A DNA stretch of 17,372 nt from Monoraphidium neglectum (Eukaryota > Chlorophyta > Chlorophyceae > Sphaeropleales > Selenastraceae): the NCBI RefSeq assembly GCF_000611645.1, contig NW_014013245.1:2036-19407 (forward strand), in the 5' to 3' direction. Under the pieces are notes generated by a model. The model ran no database searches and was not told where the DNA came from. It saw only the letters and a list, made by a program, of their open reading frames with translations. A program made the translations under genes and the position numbers. Below, in pieces: positions 1-10,567 of this stretch. The first letter of the stretch is position 1. Each line of letters begins with the position of its first letter.

Positions 1-3000
1 ACACAAGGTCCCTGTCGTGTGGGACCAGGAGTCCAAGGCATACGTGATGCCCTGGAGCGGGTTCACCCGGCTGGGGGAGGTCAGGACGGAGCTGCAGGTC
101 ATGGACCCGGGGGAAAAGTGAGAGCAGGGAGGGGTTGGAGGGTTGGGACAGCGGTTGGAAGGGGTGGGGTGGTTAGGCCCTGCGCGAAGCAGCAGCCACA
201 GCAGTATCAGGGAGGGTGGCACATCTGCTTCTGTGATGCTTGCATGCTGGCTTCACCTGGGAGAAACTGGGTTCCTAGTTGGCGGACCCAATGTGGGGGG
301 ATTCTTGCACACCTTGGCCAGCAAACGCGGCATTATGTTGCAGGCTGCCCACCCAAATTACGGACTTCCCCCAGCCTGCTACAACACCCCCATTCTGGGT
401 TCTGTGCCACCTACCACCAAGTGAAATCACCCCAATCTCTGCGTCCTTGCTGGCAAACCCATCATCAATACTACCAGTTGGGCGTTCCTGTCGTGGCTGC
501 TGGACGACAGGAAGCTCCGCTTCTTTGAGCAGGCAGCGGCCTTTGCGCTTTTCGTCAGGTGCGTGCGTGTGTGCGTGTGCAGGCGGGTGCCTCCATGCAA
601 GCAAGCGTGCATGTGTGCCTGGGACTGTGAACAAGGGCACCCGTTGACTCGTGCGCCCGTGCATATGATCGTGTGTGCTTTCAGAGAGTCTTGAGGAGCT
701 GCATTGCAATCACATGGCGCTGTGATAGCGCAAGATGTACAGTGCAAGACCACCAGCTGCGCATTCTTTTCCTGTCGGTCGGTGTTGGACGTTCATGTGT
801 TGGTGTGTCCTAGCTCAAGCCAAGTGAATTCTACACGAGATTTCTGTATGAGCGACCGTAATCTCTTCTCTCAGAAAAGAGACCGGGACGCATGAATACA
901 GCTTATGAATGCTGATGGCTGAGTTGTGGGCAATAGCGGTGTCCCGGGATTATACATGCCTCGTTGATGTGCGATTGTCCTTCCAAGGTCGATCATGCCT
1001 CTCTGCTCAATTTTTTGGCAGAGCTCCTGCCACCACACACCCCTCCTCTCCCATAACACACATACACACACAACCAAAATTGACCAACCAACCAACTCCG
1101 CAGGGGCTGCTCCATAGCCATCAACATCATCAGCTCCACCAAATTCGTGAAGTTCATTGCCAAGAAGCGCGCCAAAAAGAACCGCAAGCAGAACATGTGG
1201 GAGCGGCTCACCAAGGCCCCGTGAGTTTCCCAGTGTGCAGGCGCAAGCCGTCGGTAGCACATGCATCGCTGCCAGGAAGGGGGGGGGGCGCCCGGGGCGT
1301 CAGTCTAAGCCCTGCGGGCATCACACTGGGATGGCTCCGGCCCGAGTTCCACGTCGAGCCCTACTTCAAGCGCATGCTGTTGCAGCAACAAGACATCGCC
1401 TCGCCGTGCTCTCACACCCGGACCCCTGGCCCACCCCTCACCAGGGCCCGCGAGTTCATGACGCGCGACGCCAAGACCGGCCAGCTGCGCGACACGGGGG
1501 TCCGCTTCCAGGACATCGCCGGCATGCCTGGCCTGGTGTTTGAGATGCGTGAGGTGGTGAAGATGCTGCTGGGGGACGACGCCTACAAGAGGGTCGGGGC
1601 GAGGGTGCCCAGGGTGAGTCCACTGGAGCGTGGACAGCAACCTGCACGTGTGCGCACGCATGCTTGCATGCGTCGTACGTGTGTGAGTGAAGGGGGCGAG
1701 CCGCACATGCATGTGCATGCTTTTGCACATGACACCGTGCGCGAGATCCTGGCTGCGTTTTGAGCCTGGGTCATGGTGATTTTGATGCTCTGAAAGCAGC
1801 TGGTGAGGGGCAGACTTGCCGCGACAGAGCGTGGAGGGGGGGGGGGGCTGTAGGCCATCCACTAAAGGGCATGCTGAAGTTGCGCCGTGTGCGGTGCATT
1901 TGAATCATTAGCGTCCTCTCAACCGCCCATCCCTCCACCGGCCTCACCCCTGGACCCCCCAGGGCATCATCTTCCAGGGGCCGCCCGGCACCGGCAAGAC
2001 GTACCTGGCGCGCGCCATTGCGGGCGAGGTGCGGACACCGATCTGCCAAGCCCTTGCTGCAACTCAGTTTCAACCTGCCCGACCGTGGCTAACTGCTGTG
2101 GCTGCGCGCAATGCTTGCAAAACCTGTACTGTACTGGTTATTGGCCAACACAAAACATGGTTCCACGCCCTCCTGCTCCCCTACATGCCTGCTCTATCTC
2201 AACAAACGCACGCACGCACGCACGCGCGCACAAACACACACACAACACACACACACACACACACCCACACACACACATATGTGCGCGCGCGCACACACAC
2301 ACGCACACGCTGTCCCCCATGTCCTCCGTGTTGGGCGCTGGACGCCTACGACCGTCGGGTACCACCCTCATCCCCTCACCCCCACCAACACCAGGCGGGC
2401 GTGACATTCCTGTCCGCTGTGGGGTCGGAGTTTGTCGAGATGTACGCGGGGGTGGCGGCGGCGCGCGTCAACAGCCTCTACCACTCCGCACGCAAGAAGG
2501 TGTGCGTGCGCCCACGGCTCTGCTGAGCACCGCGAGGCGCAGCGCCGAACGCTGGATCCTCCAGGCGCTGAGCACACCTTTGCACTTGCTGCTTGTCAAC
2601 ACATGCGGGCAGCTCTCGCGTCCTTCGCTACCAACACATCGTCCTGCCCTTCCTTGCTTTGCACGAGTGCACCCACCGTCACTCCTTTCACACCTCGACC
2701 CCCTCACCATCCCCCCGCTCCTGACACCGCCTACACCCATCCTCCCGTCCAGGCCCCCTGCATCATCTTCATCGACGAGATCGACGCCATCGGGCGCTCC
2801 CGCTCCACCCTCGGCGCGGACCCCGGCTCCATGGAGCGCGAGAGCGCGCTGCTCGCCATGCTGGTCGCCATGGATGGCATCCACGGCAATCTGGAGCAGG
2901 TGGGCGTAGCGATGTGGCTCTTGATATGGGTCCAAACAGCAAAGCCATGAAGAGGCCATGGGTGCCCTGCAGGCTCAAACGTCTTAGTCCAGCACCTGTC

Positions 3001-6000
3001 CTCTTGGCTCGCTGCGGCCATCTCCCCTCTGCTGAAACTGCCTGACCCACGTTGCATTCGCCAAGTGCCCCTCTTGCAAACGTCATCACACCCCCTTCCA
3101 CACAATTCCCATCTAGCCGTGAGCGTGGCAAGTCCGAGTAACTTTTGTCAACCCCCTCATCTTCCGCTCCGCTCCCCTCAGGTCCTGACCATCGGGGCCA
3201 CCAACCTGGCCCAGGAGCTGGACCAGGCGCTGCTCAGGCCGGGGCGCTTCGAGGTGGTCTACGAGATTCCCACCCCCGGGCCCACCGCGCGCATGGAGAT
3301 CCTCAAGATACACAGCAGGTTCTGAGGGGGGGATTCCGAAGCGGTGGACGCAGAGAATGCCGGGTTGCGCGCCGGGTCACGCGCACGACGAGTGGCGTGC
3401 GTGCCTGCGCGGCCCCACCGAGATTGGGTGACACACGCGCAACGAGGGGAAGAACCCCCTCGGTGCGTTTTACACAAATAATGTGCCTGTCACACGATTT
3501 TTTCCTGGGCAAGTTTTTGGGTTTCAAGTTGCGCTTTGTCTGGTTGCCTCGTCCCAGGAACAAGCCGCTGGAGGGTGACGCCATGCTGACGCGCGTGGCG
3601 GAGGTGACCCAGGGCTGGAGCGCCGCCGCCCTGGCCAACCTCATGAACGAGGCCGCGATCCTGACGGTGCGCAGGGGGCGCTCCAAACTTTGGGTGCATT
3701 GGTTTTGGAGTTCGGCCAGGGCGGTTGTAACGGTGTTGCGTTCACCTCCCAAGTTGCAGCTTCCCCTGTCTACAATCACAACCCCCACACCCTCACCCCT
3801 CCAGGTGCGCCGCGGCGTCGAGAAGATCACCCTGCCCATGGTGCTGGAGGTCATCGAGGCGCAGGAGTGGGGGCCGGGGGCGCCCAAGATCCCGCCGTCC
3901 GAGGCCAAGGACAGGCTGGCTCTGGTGGGTGCATTATGAAAACGTGTAGATTCATGTACACACATATGTATGCATATGCATACATCTATGCAAGTCTAGT
4001 CAGCTGACGACGCTCAAATGATCGATTCTCATCCTATTCAACCATCTTGTTTAACACCTACAATCGTCAAGCCCAGCATCGCTAAGCCACTCCCCCCCAT
4101 GAACACCTCGCCGGCTCAGGTGACTGCGGCCAAGGCTGTGGCACTGGCGCTGACGCCTGGGGTTGAGCCCATCAAGTTCGTCACAATGTGGAGCCGCAGG
4201 AAGGGCCAGGTGGGGCCACGGACTACTGGACACATCCTGCTGTGCCATGGCGTGGCGGCCATCGGCGCCCCCGGCAGTGGCTCATGTGCAGCCTGCACAC
4301 GCCAGACGCGCATCATAGGCACAAACCGTGGCCTTCCTCATCCCAATCACAATTGCTAGAAACCCTCAGCAACATATCACATCATGTATCCTGTGTCAGG
4401 GCCCCTTTGTCGAGTTCATCCAAAGCGAGGAGAGCCTGGACCCCAACTGGCACCCAGAGGAGATTGAGGCGATGGACTGGAAGACGAACTTCAAGGTGGG
4501 TGGGTGCTCTCCTCTGTCAAGCCTGCTGGGCGGTTGCATCAAGCCAGCAACTGCGGTTCATGCGGTGGGGGGTGCCATCATATCTGCCGGTTTGCATGCA
4601 CTTTGGTGCTGCCTGCGTGATGATCAGTCGGCATGCTGCAAGACACAGGTCGCGTGCAATTGCAGGTGGAACCTCTTCCTCACTGGGTGCTCACCGACTG
4701 CCGCACTGCTGCACAGACACTTGAATGCACCCCATTCAACAGCACAACCCGTCATATAATTCATAAAGCTTCCATGTTGTCAACGTCACATCATTGACAG
4801 GTCAACGCGGCCGTGGTGGGGGACGAGCCCCTAGGAGAGTGGTTCCACGTGGCCGGCCTCCTGCTGCCCCTCTACGCACCCCGCGCCTTTGAGACCGATA
4901 CCTGGGGCCCCGACGCCGCGTCACTTGCGACGGCGGCGCCCATCGCGGACGCGTTTGAGCTGGCGTACTACTGCGTGCGCAACAGCCAGCTGCACCCGCG
5001 GTTCAGGTCGCTGCCGCCGCTGCACACGTACGTGTACCTGGGGGAGGACGCCAACTGGGTCAACCAGAGGGACTCCCTGGCGCCAGGGCTGGACGAGGAG
5101 CTCGGGTGGGTGCAGGGGCGGCCCGGTTTGCGGCCCTGTGAAGGGGGAGGGAATGGCAGCACTGTCGCTGCGGAAGGCGATGCAAGGTTCTGTGGCAAAA
5201 CGCCACTGCGGGGCCAGGCGGATATGCGTGCGCGTTTGCAAAGGCGCTTCGGCCCATGGCTTTGGCCCACTAATAAAATTTTACCCATCTCACCTCGCTT
5301 GAATACTCCATTCTTACTCCAAGGTACCACAAGCTGACCCTCACGCTGCTCAAGGCTGCCTGGGAGCGCACCCGCAAGCTGGTGCAAGAGCGGCGCCCTG
5401 CCATCGAGCTGGTGGCCAAGGAGATGGTGGCGGCGCCAGACGAACGGCTGAGCGGGACGCGGCTGGTCGAGATCATTGAGGTGGATGGCACTGGGCTGTC
5501 AACGTCACTAGCAGGGGTTGCGCCCAGCAGTTGGTACCGCGACGTTGGCTCACCATTGTCTTTGGCTGGGTTGCTGGGCAGACACACAAATGCTTGTCCA
5601 ACTCGCTCCAACTCGCTTCAATGAGCCAATCGATCAGCAAGCCTTGTCAAGGAAGTGCAATCCTTGGGAGAATTTTGGAAAACACTCTCATCCTCGCCCC
5701 CCAACCCTGACCAATCCTGTTGCCTTCCGCAACAGACCACCCCCCTGGGCCCCTGTGACATCAATATTGACAGCGACTTCATGCCCATCCTGTCAGAAGT
5801 CCTGGGCCGCCGCATGCCAGAGGTCATGGCTCGCGCGGAGGAGCTCACACGGCAGCAGCAGGAGCAGCAGCAGCACGAGGAGGGTCAGGCTGGTGCACGC
5901 GAGGCACAGGCGCCAGGAGATGAGCAATACCAGGAGGGGCAGGAGGAGGGTCCCTCCAGAGAGGCGCTCGAGGGGCAGGAGGGAGCGGCGGCTGCTCCTG

Positions 6001-7217
6001 CGGGGGATCGCCTCAAGCTTGACGCCGCCACGCTGCGCCTGGTGTCCAAGGCTGTCATGGGGCGGCTGGATGTGGTGGACCTGGTGGGGCGCAACACAGC
6101 AGAGGAGCTGGCAGAGAGGGTGGGTGCATCACCGGCCAGGGGGGCCTGCCGGTGCAGGAATTGGCGGGGGTCTGGAGGGATGGCCAGTGTGTGGGCTGGA
6201 ACGGCGGGCGCTCTGGGGGATTTAAGGGTTTGAGAGTGCGGGGCGTTTGCAATGCACTTCAGTGCCACTGCCATGTGACGCACATCCTTTGGCCTTTGGG
6301 CATCTCGTCGAATCCATCATGCGCCCACCCTAAACAGCCATACAGCGCCCCGCTAGCAGCAGCTCACACCCGCACCACCCTTGCTGCCTGCCCTCCCCCT
6401 CACCTCCACCAGGTGGTGGACACCCTGCTGCACCCCGAGACCGTCGAGCGCATCCGCGCCGTGCGCCAGTTTGTGGAGGCGCCCTCGCTCGACCCCTCGG
6501 ACTCCCCCTTCCCACCGGCGCCCCCCCTGGACGACGTTCCAGGGCCGCTGTACGGCGCACTGCACCTGAACCTCGACTGGTGGCGGCAGCGGCGCGTCGA
6601 CGTGTTTGGCGGTGGCGCGGCGGAGCTGCTCATGACAGAGCGGCAGCTGCAGTACTACCGGTGGGTGTCCTGTGCTGGTGCTGCTGCCCTTTGCTTGGGC
6701 AGTCGGGTTTTGGGTACAGGAGTGATTGCTATCGCGCTGAGTTGGGACTGGGTTGGTTTGTTTGACTGTGGTAGTTGCAATGGTGTGCTTGGCCATTCGT
6801 ACATATGTTGACGGGCAAACCAAATGACCTTGTGACGGCATTGCCGGCTGGGGCGGTAGGGGGGTCTGCTCATGCACACTCAAACCTGATCCGCATGGGG
6901 GCGGCACCAGAACATCAAGCTTGCATACCCGAGCCTTTGGAGCACTCCCGCTCCAGACTGATTGGATACGGTGCCGCACTGTTGCATCTCACTGGCACCG
7001 CCAGGATGCCAGCTTGCTTGAAGACAATCCTGGAAGGCCCGCTTGTTCCATCACCTCACCTTCTGTGCATCTCCTTGCCACGCTTCCCCCCTTCACACAC
7101 ACACACACACACAGGCGGGACATGGACGTGTCGGCCTGGGAGGACACCGCAGAAGGCATGAAGGCAGCGGCGGCTGCAAAACAGGACAAGGGGAATGTCC
7201 AGCAGCAGCAGCAGGAC

Positions 7218-7250
<33 letters not shown>

Positions 7251-7277
7251 CGGCCGAGCCTAGAGGAGGGCACATAG
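1..7277 (+). CDS. FtsHi-type AAA+ ATPase, protease-dead FtsH homologue, 5' partial, 17 exons
   Basis: Exons: 2-117, 478-558, 1104-1220, 1304-1613, 1963-2028, 2395-2499, 2753-2899, 3182-3318, 3558-3666, 3805-3924, 4120-4209, 4400-4495, 4801-5105, 5324-5480, 5736-6119, 6413-6660, 7115-7277. They total 2751 nt (916 codons plus TAG), and all phases agree. Residues below count from the left edge. Seen: a hydrophobic stretch with a Lys/Arg-rich follow-up in exons 2-3, Walker A GPPGTGKT (214-221), an FtsH-like pore segment in exon 6, Walker B IIFIDEID (269-276), and ATN plus LLRPGRF (320-337) as second region of homology. Where FtsH has HEAGH this protein has VTAAK (437-441), so both zinc His and the catalytic Glu are lost. 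A Gln/Glu-rich linker follows in exon 15, and the tail is Gln-Glu repeats. Known for the family: plant and algal FtsHi proteins form an ATP-driven import motor with Ycf2/Orf2971 at the plastid inner envelope. Which FtsHi paralogue this is cannot be decided here. The exon 4 acceptor is uncertain (1304, or 1450 in the same phase). Confidence 0.9.
1656..1716. repeat. Two short palindromes in an FtsHi intron
   Basis: ACGCATGC and GCATGCGT flank a TT spacer at 1656-1673. A perfect 14 bp palindrome, GCACATGCATGTGC, follows at 1703-1716. Both lie in the intron after exon 4, within alternating purine-pyrimidine DNA. No function is evident. Confidence 0.7.
2206..2310. repeat. Alternating purine-pyrimidine (CA/CG) tract in an FtsHi intron
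   Basis: CGCA, CA and CG dinucleotide runs fill about 100 bp of the intron between the Walker A exon and the next exon. Such tracts can adopt Z-DNA and produce cysteine/valine- or histidine/threonine-rich open frames that are not genes. Confidence 0.85.
3967..3984. repeat. Perfect 18 bp palindrome in an FtsHi intron
   Basis: TGTATGCATATGCATACA reads the same on both strands. It lies 43 nt after the end of exon 10, in an AT-richer, alternating purine-pyrimidine patch. It could extrude as a small hairpin, but no role is evident. Confidence 0.75.
7095..7112 (+). repeat. CA dinucleotide tract abutting the last FtsHi acceptor
   Basis: A short CA run ends directly in the acceptor AG at 7113-7114 of the last FtsHi intron. 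The splice site therefore sits in a slippage-prone tract in place of an ordinary pyrimidine tract. Confidence 0.7.
7200..7250 (+). repeat. In-frame CAG then CAGGAG repeat coding Gln and Gln-Glu
   Basis: Five CAG codons (7200-7214) and one GAC precede alternating CAG/GAG codons (7218-7250). They encode the charged C-terminal tail of the FtsHi protein shortly before its stop codon. The pattern fits microsatellite expansion inside an exon, so tail length may vary between strains. Confidence 0.85.
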
Positions 7278-7560
7278 CAGCTGCAGCAAAGACACCACAT
7301 CGTCTGATCTGCAATGGCAGCACCTGCACCAGCACCAACGGCACGTGTGCAGCATTCGGTGTTTACGACTTGCCGCGCGGAATTGTGCTGTGAAGCAAGG
7401 TGTTCACACAGCAACATCTCTCCAACAGTCAGACACTTGTAGGTGGATGGACGCATCCGCTTCGCTTGGCTGCCTCTCTTGGTCGCACCCTGTTTTGTGG
7501 CTGCACTTTGCTGCTCCTCAAGCAACGTGCTTTGTTGCTGCTTACGCCAGTCAACAAACG

Positions 7561-7565
7561 TGTAA
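7561..7565 (+). terminator. Candidate poly(A) signal TGTAA for the FtsHi gene
   Basis: TGTAA lies 284 nt after the FtsHi stop codon and is the first sense-strand copy downstream. TGTAA is the usual chlorophyte polyadenylation signal. A second copy at 7936-7940, just past the hexanucleotide repeat, is an alternative. Confidence 0.5.
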
Positions 7566-7830
7566 CATGCTCACCGTACATCAACAAGCATGTCCCATCA
7601 AGGCAAAATGCATTTGGCCTCGATGGCAAGCGCACACACTGTTGTTTTGTCACCAATCGTGCGTCCCTCCATTTGAAATTTGCACGGGCACGCAGCAATC
7701 CGTCAGCAGGAGAGGGCAAGAGGACGGGCGAAAGGGGGCCAGAGAGCGAGCGGGGGAGAGGGAGAAGCTATGCAAACGCCTGGCGCGGCTACAAAGCCAT
7801 GCCACAAGTAGCGCCATGTTGGATCAAGTT

Positions 7831-7927
7831 TGTGTGTGCGTGTGCGTGTGCGTGTGCGTGTGCGTGTGCGTGTGCGTGTGCGTGTGCGTGTGCGTGTGCG
7901 TGTGCGTGTGCGTGTGCGTGTGCGTGT
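7831..7927. repeat. TGTGCG hexanucleotide microsatellite, about 15.5 uninterrupted copies
   Basis: From 7835 to 7927 the sequence is a perfect TGTGCG repeat, with four further TG bases on its left. It lies about 550 bp past the FtsHi stop codon. The run is alternating purine-pyrimidine throughout and creates several artificial long open frames on both strands (Cys-Val, Arg-Thr, His-Ala and similar dipeptides). Confidence 0.97.
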
Positions 7928-7940
7928 AGAGGTGATGTAA

Positions 7941-8005
7941 GCATGCTCGCGTGACGCCGCGCCCATGATGCGGCGTTGACAGGCAGTTGTTCAGGTGGCA
8001 ACAGT
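7941..8005. repeat. Diverged dispersed repeat, copy A
   Basis: CCGCGCCCATGATGCGG (about 7957-7973) and the nearby TTGTTCAGGTGGC match CCGCGCCCTTGATGCGG and TTGTTCAACTGGC in copy B near 14.25-14.33 kb, in the same order. A shared 13-mer AGCAGGAGAGGGC lies upstream of both (7705-7717 and 14195-14207). Confidence 0.45.
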
Positions 8006-8291
8006 GGCAAACGGCAGCTGTCGTGCTGTCCACCGCGCGCATGTTGAGCTGCCTGAACAGACCCTGGTGCTTTTACTTGGGAGCTGTCAGATCAACCGTT
8101 GCAGTTATGTTTCCTTGGTAGATCGACGAAAGCATGTAGAGGTGAATCTGCTGGCGTGCCGTCTGCATTTTTGCAGTGAAGTGCGCTATGTTGTGCTGTG
8201 GCTGCTGCAACAAGTGGGAGGTTGGTGACCACTGTCCCTGCAGTATTTGATGTCTGCATGAGAACGTGCTCGGCCCGACTTCTTCCTGCAG

Positions 8292-8401
8292 GCGGCAAGC
8301 CTTTCCGCCGAGAGCGAGACAATGCCTGGAACCGCGTGCACACGGAGGCTGGTGCACTCGCAGAGGCGGTTGCGCATGCAGCCGTGGCTGAAATGGCATA
8401 G
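8292..8401 (+). pseudogene. Possible orphan last exon, unknown product
   Basis: A pyrimidine-rich tract ending TTCCTGCAG precedes a 110 nt open segment that begins in phase 1 and ends with TAG. It encodes about 35 residues, Arg-rich at first (PFRRERDNAW) and then Ala-rich and helical (AEAVAHAAVAEMA). The codon choice looks coding, but no matching upstream exon or TGTAA was found nearby. It may be a gene relic, the last exon of an unseen gene, or chance. I do not recognise the product. Confidence 0.25.
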
Positions 8402-9096
8402 AGTGTCGAGACGCTACGCCGCAGCATCAGCGTGCAGCGACAGTCTCTCGATTTGGGAATGCTCTGCACGGCGTGCAGTGAAACCCTAACAAGCTTTGTG
8501 CATTTATGTACTTCAGAGTGGGCGCTGGCAAATGCGCAAGGATGTGGAAACCCGCTTCCTTGGCAAAACCACCCGCAATACGACTTGGTTGCAGTTTTCA
8601 GTGCAACACCCTGCCAAATCAGCCATGATCCCCCTGACGAGCAAATCAGCCACGCTTGAAACTGCGTAGTCGCAATGGGCGGCCCTGCCTGTGTGCGGCT
8701 ATGTGCTTGCAATCATGCTTTGCATCCGTCTTTGCCCACCTTTCTGCACACGGCCGCATGCGCCTGGGTGTCCGCTGCAGATTTGTCAACATGCGCTCGG
8801 GGCCTTTGTCAACACTTGCTAGTGGAGGCGCTTGCAGTGGAAATTACCAGTGCCACAATCAGCTGATATCTAATACAAACATACCAGGGGTTTTGTACAT
8901 GACGCCAACAACCCAAGCCATTTGTCTGCTTATCAACTGTGCTGAAGCATTGGATGCGATGGGCGGCCCATTGCTTCCAGCTGAAAGAGAATAGTACATC
9001 CGGTGTTGCCCTTGCGTCAAGAGGCATTGAGTACCAACTGCGCTTTGACTGAGCATGTCAGAATCCCCCTTGCAGCTCTCTGGTAGGGAAGGCGAT

Positions 9097-9101
9097 TTAC
9101 A
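9097..9101 (-). terminator. Candidate poly(A) signal TGTAA for the small secreted protein gene
   Basis: TTACA on the + strand reads TGTAA on the minus strand. It is 283 nt after the stop codon and is the first copy found downstream. The long 3' UTR resembles that of the FtsHi gene. Confidence 0.4.
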
Positions 9102-9383
9102 CTAGATTGTGGACGTGCGATGGTGACCTGCAGGAGGCACGCGTGCCTGACTGGAATGCAGGTCTTGAACGGTGCAGCACGAAGGCGCAGCGGGATACGT
9201 TGCACGCGTGTAGCAGATACATTGTGCAGACGCCGCAGCTCACGCTCAGGGACTGGTCGGAAGTAGGACTCGCGTGTGGCAGCGCGGTCACAAGCCCCCG
9301 CCAAGAGCAGTGCCAACCAAGCCCGCACAAGAGTGTTTTCATGGGAGGGGGGTTGTCTGCAGTGGTACTTGGGCTAGGCCAGG

Positions 9384-10068
9384 TCACTTTGAGCCGCCAG
9401 TGGCGTACCAGTAGGCATTCGAGGAGTCGTCGGGGCTGCAACGCGGTGGCCGCAGGGGGCGCGGATTAGCAGGGGTCATTTGCGCCGCAACCAGAGCTCC
9501 ACTCCCACGCTGGGCAGTGCACCTGCCCCCCCCCCCCCAAAATATGACAATGCCCACACCCCCAAGCAGCACGGCCCCCAGCAATGTCGCAGGAAGCTCA
9601 CAAGGTGGCGCCGTACGCGTCCCTGAAGCCGTCCTCAGTGGCCTGGTACGCGTTGCCACTGCTGACGGCCTGCTGAATGCCGGCGGCGGCGTCATTCTCC
9701 GACAGGATGTCTTGCGTCTGTATGCCGCCATCAATGCCGCCGCCGCGCTGCATCAGGCGGCGGCCTGGGCACGTGATGCCCGACGACGCCAGGCGGCAAT
9801 GTTGATACATTTGCGAGGATCAGCAGTTGCAGCTTGTGCACAGACCAGGCAGAGCTGGGCTACACCTGCGCTTAGGCCGCTGCGCAAAAATGCACCAGCA
9901 GCATCCATACTCAAGGTGTGTTGGACCGGGCGCGCGGCCCAGACACCGGCCAGCTGCGGCCCCGGCAATCCAGGCCAGTGCCTCACCCTCAGCCTTCGTC
10001 AGGGGTGTGGCAACTGCGGCCGACACCATCAGCGCGAGGAGCACGGTGGCGACAAGTGCTTTGGTCAT
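9384..10068 (-). CDS. Small secreted protein of unknown function, 3 exons
   Basis: The model on the minus strand is exon 1 at 10068-9987, exon 2 at 9764-9602 and exon 3 at 9435-9384. It encodes about 98 residues. Exon 1 is a clear signal peptide: MTKA, a hydrophobic core LVATVLLALMVSAAVA, and a likely cut before TPLTKAEG. Donors are GTGAGG (9986-9981) and GTGAGC (9601-9596), acceptors are CCCAG and TTGCAG, and phases match (1 and 2). The TGA that seems to end exon 2 lies inside the second donor. Splicing there joins to a Tyr/Ser/Gly-rich end, SSNAYWYATGGSK. The mature chain would be about 77 residues, cysteine-free, acidic and rich in Gly, Ala and Tyr. I recognise no family. The first intron is less certain: exon 1 can stay open further (EALAWIAGAAAG), and another exon may lie between 9770 and 9980. 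Its start codon is 499 bp from that of the divergent FAS1 gene. Confidence 0.55.
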
Positions 10069-10567
10069 AGTTTCGGCCGGTTGGAACGCCTTGGTGTGAA
10101 GGAGTCACTTGCTCTCGACGGTCTGCGTGGATGAAGCATTGGAGCCAAGTCGCTCTCGCACAAGTGACGTGGCACTGTTCATGTGCAATAACACAGGAAA
10201 CACAACCACACTCGCGGGGACGTGCGCGGAGCAGGACGAACGAAGGGTCGCACCTTCTGGCGAGCGGAACGATTGCCGGATGTCGCAGGTAACAAGTAAG
10301 GAAGTATGCGGTGGTTCTGCTTGAGCGCCACACCTCGCAGTTTTGAGGATGGGTGACTGACTGAGTGACTCGACAGGTACTCCTCGCACTCACCTGGCCT
10401 GAACTCCCTGCCTGGTGCCGATACGAAGCTCGCCTTGCAGGCGTGAACACTACACGACACCATAAATTCCAGGTTTGCCTCCCTGCGTCGCTTCGCCAGC
10501 CCTCAATAGCCACATTTCAACACGACAGTGAGCTTTGCGCGAGTTACCGTACCAGGGCAACGACAAA
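10069..10567. promoter_or_regulatory. Divergent promoter region between the small secreted protein and FAS1 genes
   Basis: These 499 bp separate two start codons that face away from each other, so both promoters and 5' UTRs should lie here. A weak AT-rich ATAAATT lies at 10462-10468, about 100 bp before the FAS1 start. A TGAC-rich cluster (10352-10372, with spaced TGAC/TGAG units) could be a factor-binding site. Neither has been tested, and no open frame here looks coding. Confidence 0.5.

Larger units (their letters stand above)
7278..9096. other. Convergent intergenic region and 3' UTRs
   Basis: This 1.8 kb lies between the stop of the FtsHi gene (+) and the candidate poly(A) signal of the small secreted protein gene (-). 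It holds the FtsHi 3' UTR, a purine-rich patch (about 7705-7770), the TGTGCG microsatellite, a diverged repeat copy (7941-8005) and one possible orphan last exon (8292-8401). Other open frames here have no coding character that I can support. Confidence 0.6.

Noticed and set aside
909..1763. 284-codon plus-strand frame starting upstream of FtsHi exon 3
   Set aside because: Only 1304-1613 is real exon. The earlier part reads exon 3 in the wrong frame and the end reads intron.
2138..2407. Cys/Val-rich minus-strand frame
   Set aside because: It is produced by the CA/CG tract inside an FtsHi intron.
7831..7927. Regular direct repeats considered as a CRISPR array or telomere repeat
   Set aside because: It is a pure hexanucleotide repeat with no spacers, the unit is not a plant-type TTTAGGG telomere motif, and the genome is eukaryotic.
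7345..8042. Several frames with long Cys-Val, Arg-Thr or His-Ala dipeptide runs
   Set aside because: They are artefacts of the TGTGCG microsatellite read in different frames and strands.
8613..8652. Direct repeat CAAATCAGCCA occurring twice
   Set aside because: At 11 bp in two copies it is compatible with chance; no element ends or coding signal are attached.
9017..9328. Minus-strand frame with a hydrophobic start (MRAWLALLLAGACDR)
   Set aside because: It falls in the predicted 3' UTR of the small secreted protein gene, and after the first 15 residues it has no coding character.
9517..10134. 205-codon plus-strand frame over the small secreted protein gene
   Set aside because: It is antisense to a frame with a strong signal peptide, good splice sites and matching phases, and it has no recognisable domain.
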